Source: JAQVEM01 sp964603595 (GTDB taxonomy: Bacteria; Actinomycetota; Humimicrobiia; Humimicrobiales; Humimicrobiaceae). From it: a stretch of DNA of 64,000 nt. Of this stretch, positions 26,456 through 34,341 are shown piece by piece (position 1 is the first letter of the stretch; each line of letters begins with the position of its first letter). The stretch is taken from positions 186,001 to 250,000 of the forward strand of contig CAZRVN010000001.1 of assembly GCA_964603595.1 (NCBI GenBank), read 5' to 3'. A model generated the notes under the pieces. It was given only the letters and a program-made list of their open reading frames with translations. It did no database searches and was not told the DNA's origin. The position numbers and the translations under genes were made by a program.

Positions 26456-26622
26456 ATCTTAGAACAGGAGGCAACTTTTGGAAATAACTCTGATTTATAT
26501 TCAAAAGGATATAAAAAAGGGCTAATAATCTGGAAAGTCCCTAAGAAAAGTTCTAAGATGTGCCCCGAGATGTTGATTAGTCTAAAGCGCTAGCTATGAC
26601 AAAAGATAACTCGGGGTTTTTT
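26456..26622 (+). ncRNA. Candidate structured RNA of unknown class
   Basis: A 167-base transcript is predicted between a promoter and a terminator in a 448-base gap. A 10-base closing stem pairs ATCTTAGAAC (26456-26465) with GTTCTAAGAT (26550-26559). An inner stem AACTTTT/AAAAGTT (26473-26479 with 26546-26552) can extend it by displacing the last pairs. Inside are a 9-pair hairpin with an AAAA loop (26494-26515) and a hairpin AGGGCT/AGTCCCT (26518-26542). A terminator hairpin with a 40-base loop follows. I saw no signature of SRP RNA, tmRNA, RNase P, T-box, TPP, c-di-GMP-I, ZTP or fluoride elements. No gene follows on the same strand, so a stand-alone RNA is more likely than a cis riboswitch. 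Confidence 0.6.
26563..26622 (+). terminator. Rho-independent terminator of the 26.5-kb RNA
   Basis: CCCCGAG (26563-26569) pairs with CTCGGGG (26610-26616), followed at once by six T (26617-26622). On the opposite strand the stem is not followed by a T-run, so it does not look like a terminator for the minus-strand gene ending at 26672. The loop of 40 bases is unusually long and may itself carry a site. Confidence 0.8.
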
Positions 26623-26671
26623 ATATATTCCCATTAAAATCTTATAATCCATAGCAAAGAACTCAATTACT

Positions 26672-27412
26672 TTAACTACTTTTAAGCATTCCTTTATTTG
26701 GCCTTAAAATATAAATTATAACCGCACTTATAACTGCAAAAATAAATACAATAATCTCTGTAAATAAAACTCCAAATCTGTAACCAACATAAACTGACAC
26801 AAAATCTATTATCATATGATAGATTATGGCAATTAATATAAAATAATATTTTTTTCTCATGAAAGCGCTTATCAACATAACTGAAAGTGAAATCTGGATA
26901 ACAATAGCAAAAATTCTTTCTATCGAGCCAATTAATGGAAAGTACCATCTTATATCAGATATTTGCTCTAATGAATAGGACGGCAGAACTTCCGGGAAAA
27001 ATTTATATGCAATAAAGCTAATTAGAATTGACATTCCAACAAAAATCATTGACTCTCCCCCACCGCCATGTCCGATGCCATACATGATACCTTTTTTAAA
27101 ACTCCTCTCTTTAATAATTGCCCCAAAAGCTATCAACCTTACCCCCTCTTCAAACAAACCAGCAGTAAAAGACGAAAACAAACCTATAAAAACTACAGCT
27201 AAATCTCCTACGAAGTATTGAAGTATAAATGAATTAAAGATATTATTTAAGGGCACTCTTATAAGGGAAATCAGAAATAATGCTATACCCAGAAAGAATA
27301 TAGCCCATGATACCCTGTATTTTTTCCACATATAAATAGCAAGAAGTACAGGTAAGCCAATCTCAATAACAATCGCTATAATATAGGAAATGTCAAGCAG
27401 GATATTATCCAT
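26672..27412 (-). CDS. YhfC-family intramembrane metalloprotease-like protein
   Basis: The 246-residue protein has about seven hydrophobic segments. The motif FEEGVRLIAFG followed by GIGHGGGGESMI fits the YhfC/PrsW group of membrane proteases, in which paired glutamates and later histidine or glutamate residues form the active site. A third conserved region is YHMIIDFV near the C terminus. Substrate and role are unknown; PrsW relatives act in site-1 cleavage of anti-sigma factors. It is 54 bases downstream of the c-di-GMP gene. Confidence 0.75.
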   Translation of the reverse strand: MDNILLDISYIIAIVIEIGLPVLLAIYMWKKYRVSWAIFFLGIALFLISLIRVPLNNIFNSFILQYFVGDLAVVFIGLFSSFTAGLFEEGVRLIAFGAIIKERSFKKGIMYGIGHGGGGESMIFVGMSILISFIAYKFFPEVLPSYSLEQISDIRWYFPLIGSIERIFAIVIQISLSVMLISAFMRKKYYFILIAIIYHMIIDFVSVYVGYRFGVLFTEIIVFIFAVISAVIIYILRPNKGMLKSS

Positions 27413-27466
27413 TAAAAACCCTTTTTATATAAGAGATAAAATAGTTATTTTCTTTAAATATTATAA

Positions 27467-29140
27467 CTATTTTATAAAATCTATAAAAATTTCTACCAAG
27501 TTAGGATCAAATTGAGTCCCTGCACATCTTATAAGCTCTTTGATGGCCTCTTTTTTGCTGATAGCCTTCTTATATGGTCTTTCATGTGTCATTACATCAT
27601 AGGCATCTACAATAGATATTATCCTTGAATTAAGGGGAATATTTTCCTTTTTTAAACCATGCGGGTAACCTTTTCCATTCCACCATTCATGATGTGATAA
27701 GATTGCCTCAGCAATGGTTTTAAGCTGTGGAGATGAACTTGCTATATTGCTTCCTATTTCCGGATGCCTCTTTATAACTTCCCACTCCTCTTCATTTAAT
27801 CTCCCTTTTTTCATTAAGATTTCATCGGGTATCGCTATCTTTCCAATATCATGAAGTGTCGCAAGTAAGGATAGCTCGTTTAATTTATTTTCTTTTAAAT
27901 TTAGTGAAAGACCTAACTTTAGTGCCATCTCTTTCATCCTGGCTCCGTGTTCTTCTGTTTCGTAGCTCTTTTCCTGCAGGGTCCTTTCTAAAGATGAAAT
28001 TATAGAACTTGAAATACTGCTCTTTTCCAGTAATTTCCTGCGGTACATCCAGTCCTCTGCTTCTTTTATTATATTTTTGACATCAATTCCGTTACTTTTT
28101 TTGGTGGATGTTCCCAGGGATATGCTTACCGGGACATTATTAATTTTTGTTTTTTTACAGGTATTTCTTATCCTATTTAATATTTCCTCAGAATCTTTAT
28201 CTGTAGTCTTTGGAAGTAAAATTGAGAATTCATCTCCTCCCCACCTTGCTATGATATCCTCTTTCCTGCAGCATTTCTTCAGAATAAAAGCTACTTTTTT
28301 CAAAAGTTTGTCCCCTTCTTTAGGACCAAAGGCATCATTTATAAGTTTCAGTCCGTTAACATCTCCCATTATAAAACTAATTGGAATATTTCTTTTAGAA
28401 TTAAGCCTTTTTAGCTCTTCCTCAAAATATGTACGGTTATAAAGACCGGTTAATCTGTCTCTAAGCGATAATTTCTTTATTTCTTCTTTCGTTTCTTTAC
28501 GTTCCAGGGAATTTATTAATATTTCCCCGAGTAATTTTAACAGGGTTATATCATTTTCTGTCCATAACTTCCTTTTTTTTATTGACTCCAGACTGAGAAA
28601 TCCCGTAATAAAATTTCCATAATTCATGGGTATAATTACCAATGATTTTACATCTTCAGGTTTTATAATTTCCTTTTCCGCCTTAAGATTTATTTTTATT
28701 TCCGAGGTATCATAAATATACACAGATTTATTTTTATCCAGCTTTTTCATCCACCATAATCTTTTTCTGGTAGGAAATCCACTTAATACTCTTATCTTTG
28801 GTTTTATATCTTCACCACACCACTCATATTCCTTGACAGCTCTGGAATGATGTCTGTTAAAAATATAAACACAAATTCTGTCAACTCCTGTAAATGCGAC
28901 AACTTTTTTAAGAGTATTATATATAGCTTTATCTATTTCAGTTGGAGAAATATTAATAAAATTTGTTGATAATTTTGTTATAAGATTTTCGAAGTTTATC
29001 CTGTAGGTTAATAATTTATTTATTTTTTTTTGTTCTTCAATATAACGATTCCTGTTTCTGAGCAGTATAAAAATTAACAAACCAGAGAATATTATTCCTA
29101 TGACTACTATTGTTATATATAAACTAGAGTATAAATTCAT
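27467..29140 (-). CDS. GAF-GGDEF-HD-GYP cyclic-di-GMP signalling protein
   Basis: In 557 residues there is one N-terminal membrane helix (about 5-27), a GAF-like domain (about 55-215), a GGDEF domain with intact RWGGDEFS, and an HD-GYP domain with LHDIGKIAIP, KRHPEIGSNI and HHEWWNGKGYPHG. The first would make c-di-GMP and the second degrade it. Both active-site signatures look complete, so net activity probably depends on the GAF sensor. It is the only c-di-GMP gene in the window, and the pilus genes are a plausible but unproven output. The 215-base AT-rich gap upstream shows no clear feature. Confidence 0.92.
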   Translation of the reverse strand: MNLYSSLYITIVVIGIIFSGLLIFILLRNRNRYIEEQKKINKLLTYRINFENLITKLSTNFINISPTEIDKAIYNTLKKVVAFTGVDRICVYIFNRHHSRAVKEYEWCGEDIKPKIRVLSGFPTRKRLWWMKKLDKNKSVYIYDTSEIKINLKAEKEIIKPEDVKSLVIIPMNYGNFITGFLSLESIKKRKLWTENDITLLKLLGEILINSLERKETKEEIKKLSLRDRLTGLYNRTYFEEELKRLNSKRNIPISFIMGDVNGLKLINDAFGPKEGDKLLKKVAFILKKCCRKEDIIARWGGDEFSILLPKTTDKDSEEILNRIRNTCKKTKINNVPVSISLGTSTKKSNGIDVKNIIKEAEDWMYRRKLLEKSSISSSIISSLERTLQEKSYETEEHGARMKEMALKLGLSLNLKENKLNELSLLATLHDIGKIAIPDEILMKKGRLNEEEWEVIKRHPEIGSNIASSSPQLKTIAEAILSHHEWWNGKGYPHGLKKENIPLNSRIISIVDAYDVMTHERPYKKAISKKEAIKELIRCAGTQFDPNLVEIFIDFIK

Positions 29141-29355
29141 TTCTATGTTATGTATTTACTATGTTAATACAAAATAAATTATTTTAATTACTATTTTTTT
29201 AAACATATAAAATTATATAATTATTGCTTAAATTATTATATAAAAGTTAGATTAATATAATATCATAAGTATAACTACTTTTACAAATAATTTTATAAAA
29301 ATTTTATTTCTACTTGTAATGATATAATTACTTGGAGTTTAATATAAACATTAGG

Positions 29356-30195
29356 TTATTTGCTTTCAAAAATTACGGAGTATTCAGGAACTATATCTTC
29401 AATGAATTTTTTCATACCTTCCATGGTTTTATAATGAGATACTATTTTTTCAAATACATTCATGGGTATTGTTCCTATATCCGCCCCTGAAAGAGCTACT
29501 TCCCTTAATTGTCTCGGGTTCCTTATGCTTGCTGCAAGAACCTCTGTTTCTTTTATTTCAAAATTTTTAAATGTAATTACTATCTGTTCTACCAGATCAA
29601 CTCCCGATACTATGCCATTGTCCTCCAGAACTTTATCATCCTTTTCTATACCAAAATATGGGAAATAATCCGATTTATTAAATGATATGTTATTTCTATA
29701 TCTAATAAAATCATCTACCCTGCCTGTAAAAGGACTTACAAATTTTGCACCTGCTTTAGAAGCTGCAAGCGCCTGCTCCGGAGTAAAAACAAGAGTACAA
29801 TTTACTGGTATTTTTAGCCGTGATAATTCTTTTATTGACTTTATGCCATCAAAATTATTATTTCCATCATCTTTAGTAGAGGGGTTTACCGGAATTTTTA
29901 TATATACATTACCCGCAACAGGATTAAACTTCTCATAAAGTTTTTTACCTTCCTCAACCATTTCTTCAAATTTTGTTCCTATTACCTCAAGACTTACCGG
30001 AAGACCTTTTGCAATAAAAAGCATTTCCTTTATATATTTTTCCATATTTAATTCTCTACCTTTTTTCTTTTCATTCTCAACTGCTTTCCTTATAAGTGAT
30101 GGGTTTGTTGTCACCCCATCCAGTAGCCCGTATGCTTTTACCTTTTCTATTTCTTCAATTTTACCTGAATCAATAAAAAATTTAATTTTAATCAA
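29356..30195 (-). CDS. Transaldolase / fructose-6-phosphate aldolase-like enzyme
   Basis: The protein starts with the TalC-type pattern FFIDSGKIEEIEKV and GLLDGVTTNPSLIRK. The Schiff-base lysine lies in VYIKIPV, and NCTLVFTPEQALAASKAGAKFVSPFTGRVDD follows. At 279 residues it is about 60 longer than usual TalC enzymes, with insertions after the TTNPS motif, after the catalytic lysine and after the VDD segment. It precedes no oxidative pentose phosphate genes but follows transketolase by 25 bases. Transaldolase in the non-oxidative pentose phosphate pathway is therefore the likely role. Confidence 0.85.
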   Translation of the reverse strand: MIKIKFFIDSGKIEEIEKVKAYGLLDGVTTNPSLIRKAVENEKKKGRELNMEKYIKEMLFIAKGLPVSLEVIGTKFEEMVEEGKKLYEKFNPVAGNVYIKIPVNPSTKDDGNNNFDGIKSIKELSRLKIPVNCTLVFTPEQALAASKAGAKFVSPFTGRVDDFIRYRNNISFNKSDYFPYFGIEKDDKVLEDNGIVSGVDLVEQIVITFKNFEIKETEVLAASIRNPRQLREVALSGADIGTIPMNVFEKIVSHYKTMEGMKKFIEDIVPEYSVIFESK

Positions 30196-30220
30196 CCCCC
30201 TTTTATTAACTTTATATCTT

Positions 30221-32068
30221 CTATTCTGATTTAATATTGTTAATTATTATTTCTTTTACTTTCTTTACTATTGCATTTGCTGAAATTTCCTCAAAGTCCA
30301 GCAATTCATATGGCTTTCCACTTCTTGGTATTTTCTTAACAGCAAGAATATATACAGGGCTTTCAGAAGAAGAAGCGCTTTTTACTGCCTCACCAATTCC
30401 TCCTTCCTTAAAATGGTCTTCAACAGTTACTATAGCCCCAGTTTCTTCTTGAGCTTTCCTTATAGAACCTTCATCAATAGGTTTAATGCTGTAAATATCA
30501 ATCACCCTTATTAAAATATCTTCTTTTTTTAACTCTTCATAAGCTTTTAATGCCTCATGTAATGTTATACCTGAAGCACATACGGTTACCTTATCATGCT
30601 TACTTTCTTTAATTGTTTTACTACCCCCAATCTTAAAATTATCATTTTCATTGTAAATTACCGGTGTACTCATCCTGGTTGTTCTTATATAAACATTCCC
30701 ATAGTGTTCTGCAGCTTTCTCTACCAGCTTTGCTGTAGATACTGCATCACACGGATACAGGACTACGCTCCCTATTAGAGCTCTGAACATAGCAATATCT
30801 TCAAGCCCCATCTGGGATGGCCCGTCTTCCCCGATTGATACTCCTGCATGAGAACCTACAAATTTTATGTTTGTCTTTGAATAGCTACTCATTCTTATCT
30901 GGTCGTATGCTCTTGTTAGAAATGCTGCGAATGTTGATACAAAAGGTATTTTACCCCTAATCGACAGTCCCGCAGCTACACCTATCATATTCTGCTCGGC
31001 AACATACATCTCAAAAAACCTCTGGGGAAACTTATTCTTAAATATTTCAGAATAAGTTGAGTTGCTCACTTCCGCATCAAGTACAACGATATCTGGGAAT
31101 TTCTTAAAAATATTTACAAGTGCAATACCGTAAGCCTTCCGTGTTGGTATACTATCATTACTTATATCAATATTATCATAATCGCCAAACATTTCTTTTT
31201 CTGGTTCAACTTCCTCTGGTTCCATAATGGCTCCTCTTATACTTCTATCAGTACAACCCAATTTATCCAAAATATCATCCAACTGGTCTTCTGGTACTGC
31301 TTTTCCATGCCAGCCATCCTTATTTTCCATAAGACTTACGCCCTTACCTTTTATCGTTTTTGCAATTATTATGGTTGGCCTATCCTTAACTTCAAGTGCA
31401 TATTTATAAGCATCGGAAATTTCCTTAAAATTATGACCATCTATAGTTATGGCTTCCCATCCAAATGAGGATATTCTTTTTTTATACGCCCCGGTATCCC
31501 ATCCATACATAGTTTTACCTCTCTGGCCAAGTCTATTGACATCCAAAATACCAGTAAGATTATCAATTTTATAGTGTGCTGCTATCTGGATAGCTTCCCA
31601 CTGTGAACCTTCGGCCATTTCGCTATCTCCAAGCAGTACATATGTATGATGTGGTACTTTGTCTATATATTTTGAATTTAAAGCAACTCCTAGACCAACG
31701 GATAACCCCTGCCCCAGTGAGCCCGTAGCAGCCTCAGCATAGGGGAAAAGAGGTGTTGGGTGACCCTCAAGTCTACTTCCAAATTTTCTGAGCGTTAGAA
31801 TTTCATCTTCCTTTATAGCACCTGCAGCTGCCCACAGGGAATATAATAACGGTGAAGCATGACCTTTAGAAAAAATAACCCTGTCATTATTGATATAACC
31901 AATATCATTTACCCTGAACCTGAAAAATCCTCCAAAAAATAAAGTTGTAAGTAATTCTACCGCAGATAGTGATGAAGAAGGATGTCCTGAGCCCGCTCTG
32001 GTGGTTGAAGTCAATATAAAGTATCTTATTAGTTTTGCCAGTTTTTCCAGATTGTTTTTTTGTTTCAC
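30221..32068 (-). CDS. tkt: Transketolase
   Basis: The 615-residue single-chain transketolase has the N-terminal TPP domain (SGHPSSSLSAVELL, FSKGHASPLLYSLW, and GDSEMAEGSQWEA with the metal-binding residues) and a pyrimidine-binding and C-terminal half (MYVAEQNMIGVAAGLS, FAAFLTRAYDQIR, GEDGPSQMGLEDIA). The fused form is used here, where many anaerobes and archaea have split subunits. With the adjacent transaldolase-like gene it covers the non-oxidative pentose phosphate interconversions. Confidence 0.95.
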   Translation of the reverse strand: MKQKNNLEKLAKLIRYFILTSTTRAGSGHPSSSLSAVELLTTLFFGGFFRFRVNDIGYINNDRVIFSKGHASPLLYSLWAAAGAIKEDEILTLRKFGSRLEGHPTPLFPYAEAATGSLGQGLSVGLGVALNSKYIDKVPHHTYVLLGDSEMAEGSQWEAIQIAAHYKIDNLTGILDVNRLGQRGKTMYGWDTGAYKKRISSFGWEAITIDGHNFKEISDAYKYALEVKDRPTIIIAKTIKGKGVSLMENKDGWHGKAVPEDQLDDILDKLGCTDRSIRGAIMEPEEVEPEKEMFGDYDNIDISNDSIPTRKAYGIALVNIFKKFPDIVVLDAEVSNSTYSEIFKNKFPQRFFEMYVAEQNMIGVAAGLSIRGKIPFVSTFAAFLTRAYDQIRMSSYSKTNIKFVGSHAGVSIGEDGPSQMGLEDIAMFRALIGSVVLYPCDAVSTAKLVEKAAEHYGNVYIRTTRMSTPVIYNENDNFKIGGSKTIKESKHDKVTVCASGITLHEALKAYEELKKEDILIRVIDIYSIKPIDEGSIRKAQEETGAIVTVEDHFKEGGIGEAVKSASSSESPVYILAVKKIPRSGKPYELLDFEEISANAIVKKVKEIIINNIKSE

Positions 32069-32141
32069 TTTCTTTCCCCTTTAAATTTTAATTTTTTTAA
32101 TAAATTATTTCTATTTGAATATTTAAAATTTTAAAAATTTT

Positions 32142-33272
32142 TTATTTGTTAGGCTTTACATGTATAGATACTTCATTAATATTTTTAAATTTATTTTTTA
32201 TATCATTTTCCATTTCAGTTACTATAGAATGTGCCTCTCTTATATTTAAACCTCTACCCAGTCTACAGTGGAATGCAAGATTATACACACCTTTTTTTTC
32301 AAGTATTGTAAAATTGTGGCAGGTATCAGGACTGGTATATGATGAAATTACTTTTTTAATATCAGATACAATATCACTTGATTTCTCTGTTATATCATTC
32401 CAGCTTTCGGAATCCCTTGCATCTTCAATATGTATATAAACACTTCTAACATTTCTTATTTTCTCTTTTATTTTTTCGATACGTGATGAATATAAAATAT
32501 TTTTAAGGCAAATTTCTATATTAATAAATTTAATATTTCCCACCTCATGTACTTTTAATTTATTGATAGATTTTATTTCAGGAAAATCTTTTAAAATCTT
32601 TATAATTTTTTCTGTAACTTCTCTTGGTATATAATCAAGTAAATTCCTTACTATTTTAACAAGTAACTTTAAACTAAATATTAAAATTATTAATGAAATT
32701 ATAATAGATGCAATCGGGTCTACAATTTTGATACCAGTATTTGAAAGAATTAATCCCACGATTACTAAAAATTAACATAAAATATCTCCCGTATAATTTA
32801 AAAATTCTGCTTTTAAAGCAAAAGAATTATATTTTTTTGCAGCTCTCCCAATAAAAATAACTCTTACTATATTTAAGAAAATAGAAATTGCTAATACAAG
32901 AAATACATAACGGTTTAAATTTAAAAAGAATTCTTTAAAAATAATCCTTTGAATAGACTTATATATAATAAAAAGACTTAATAAAAATATTATTATAATC
33001 TCTACTAGAGCTGAAAAATTCTCATATTTCCCATGTCCGTATTTATGGTCCTTGTCAGCAGGTCGCGTTGAAATTCTTATTGCTATAAAGATTATGATAA
33101 CAGTAACAACATCCAGGCCATTATTTAAAGCTTCTGAAAAAACGCCAATACTATTTGTAAAATATGCAACTGAAATTTTAATAATTACAAGGATAATAGA
33201 AACCAGTAATGAAAAAAAAGTAATTTTTCTTTTGCTTGTGTTTATTATTTTAATTTGCTGATTATTTTTCAT
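32142..33272 (-). pseudogene. Cation diffusion facilitator transporter interrupted by an in-frame TAA
   Basis: Two frames, 32772-33272 (N-terminal 166 residues) and 32142-32759 (C-terminal 205 residues), are in the same reading frame and separated only by one TAA (32774-32772) and four sense codons. The first part has TM1-TM4 and the start of TM5 (SEALNNGLDVVTV, KYGHGKYENFSALVE, ALKAEFLNYTGDIL). The second continues TM5-TM6 and the cytoplasmic domain (VDPIASIIISLIIL, LKVHEVGNIKFINIE), with a second similar domain at the end. The stop falls within TM5, so the product should be inactive unless read through. Metal-site positions read N-x3-D in both TM2 and TM5. Confidence 0.85.
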
Positions 33273-33418
33273 AAAATAGTAAATGTTAGTTTTTGTTAAA
33301 TATTATTTTCTATTCTAACCTGATTAATTTTATTATAAAATAACTCTGTTTGTAAGTATAAATATTAATATTTCGCTTATATATTGTAATTGTCATATAC
33401 CAAAAAAAGGAAAAATTT

Positions 33419-34315
33419 ATGAGAAAAACAAAAATATGGATATTGGAAAAAAAAACCGATTTCAAGTCTTATACCAGCAACAGATTCAAAGAAGTTGCAA
33501 AAAAAATGAACATAGATTTAAAACTAATTGCTCCGGATGATATAGACTTGATTGTTACCAAAGAAGATAAAAGAAGTATTATATATAAAGGGAATGTCAT
33601 AAATTTACCTGACTTCCTAATTCCAAGAATTGGAACAATCACATATTATGCACTCGCTATTATAAGACAGCTTGAAAGATTCGGTGTTTTTGTTTTGAAT
33701 TCAAGTCAGAGTATGGAAATATCAAAAGATAAGCTCTCGACACTCCAGCTTCTTTCAACAAAAAATATCCCTGTGCCCAAAACAATGCTTGCCAGATTTC
33801 CTTTTGATATCTCAATGGTTGAAAAAGAATTTTCATACCCTATTATAGTCAAGACTGTAGTTGGCTCCAGAGGCATGGGTGTTTTTTGTGTTGAAAACAG
33901 AAACAAGCTAAAAGATCTTATAAACTTGCTTGAAATTTCCAAAGACCCCAAAACAAATTTAATTCTACAAGAATTTATAAGTACCAGCAGGGGAAAAGAT
34001 ATCAGAGTAATTATAATTGGAGGAAGAGCAATAGGTGCTATGCTCAGGAAATCATCAGATGGCAGCTTTAAAGCAAATTATTCTTCCGGAGGTCTTGTAG
34101 AAAATTATGAAATAAATCCAACCATTGAATGGCTTGCTGTTGAATCAGCAAAAATAGTTGGTCTTGATATAGCAGGTGTAGATATATTATTTGATAAGTA
34201 CAGCTATAAAGTCTGTGAAATAAATTCATACCCTGGTTTTGAAGGTTTTGAAAAAGCAACGAAGATAAATTTACAGGAAGAGATTTTTAAATATATAATA
34301 CTACGCCTGGGATAA
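33419..34315 (+). CDS. ATP-grasp ligase, RimK-like
   Basis: The 298-residue protein is an ATP-grasp enzyme of the RimK/LysX type. The N-terminal domain is followed by KDKLSTLQLLSTKNIPVPKT, the ATP-binding lysine region YPIIVKTVVGSRGMGV, then EFISTSRGKDIRVIIIGG, AGVDILFD and EINSYPGFEGFEKAT. Members add glutamate or other amino acids to carboxylates (ribosomal protein S6, LysW, coenzyme F420, cofactors). It stands alone as the only + strand gene between minus-strand genes, with a Shine-Dalgarno AAAGGA before the ATG, so the substrate cannot be inferred from context. Confidence 0.86.
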   Translation: MRKTKIWILEKKTDFKSYTSNRFKEVAKKMNIDLKLIAPDDIDLIVTKEDKRSIIYKGNVINLPDFLIPRIGTITYYALAIIRQLERFGVFVLNSSQSMEISKDKLSTLQLLSTKNIPVPKTMLARFPFDISMVEKEFSYPIIVKTVVGSRGMGVFCVENRNKLKDLINLLEISKDPKTNLILQEFISTSRGKDIRVIIIGGRAIGAMLRKSSDGSFKANYSSGGLVENYEINPTIEWLAVESAKIVGLDIAGVDILFDKYSYKVCEINSYPGFEGFEKATKINLQEEIFKYIILRLG

Positions 34316-34341
34316 TTTATTTTTTGATATTCCCTGATATA

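Noticed and set aside
26563..26622. The GC-rich hairpin considered as the terminator of the minus-strand gene ending at 26672
   Set aside because: On the minus strand no T-run follows the stem, whereas six T follow on the + strand.
26456..26622. SRP RNA, tmRNA, RNase P RNA, T-box or common riboswitches at this site
   Set aside because: None of the core conserved sequences of these classes could be found by eye, and no + strand gene follows. A covariance search would be needed to settle it.
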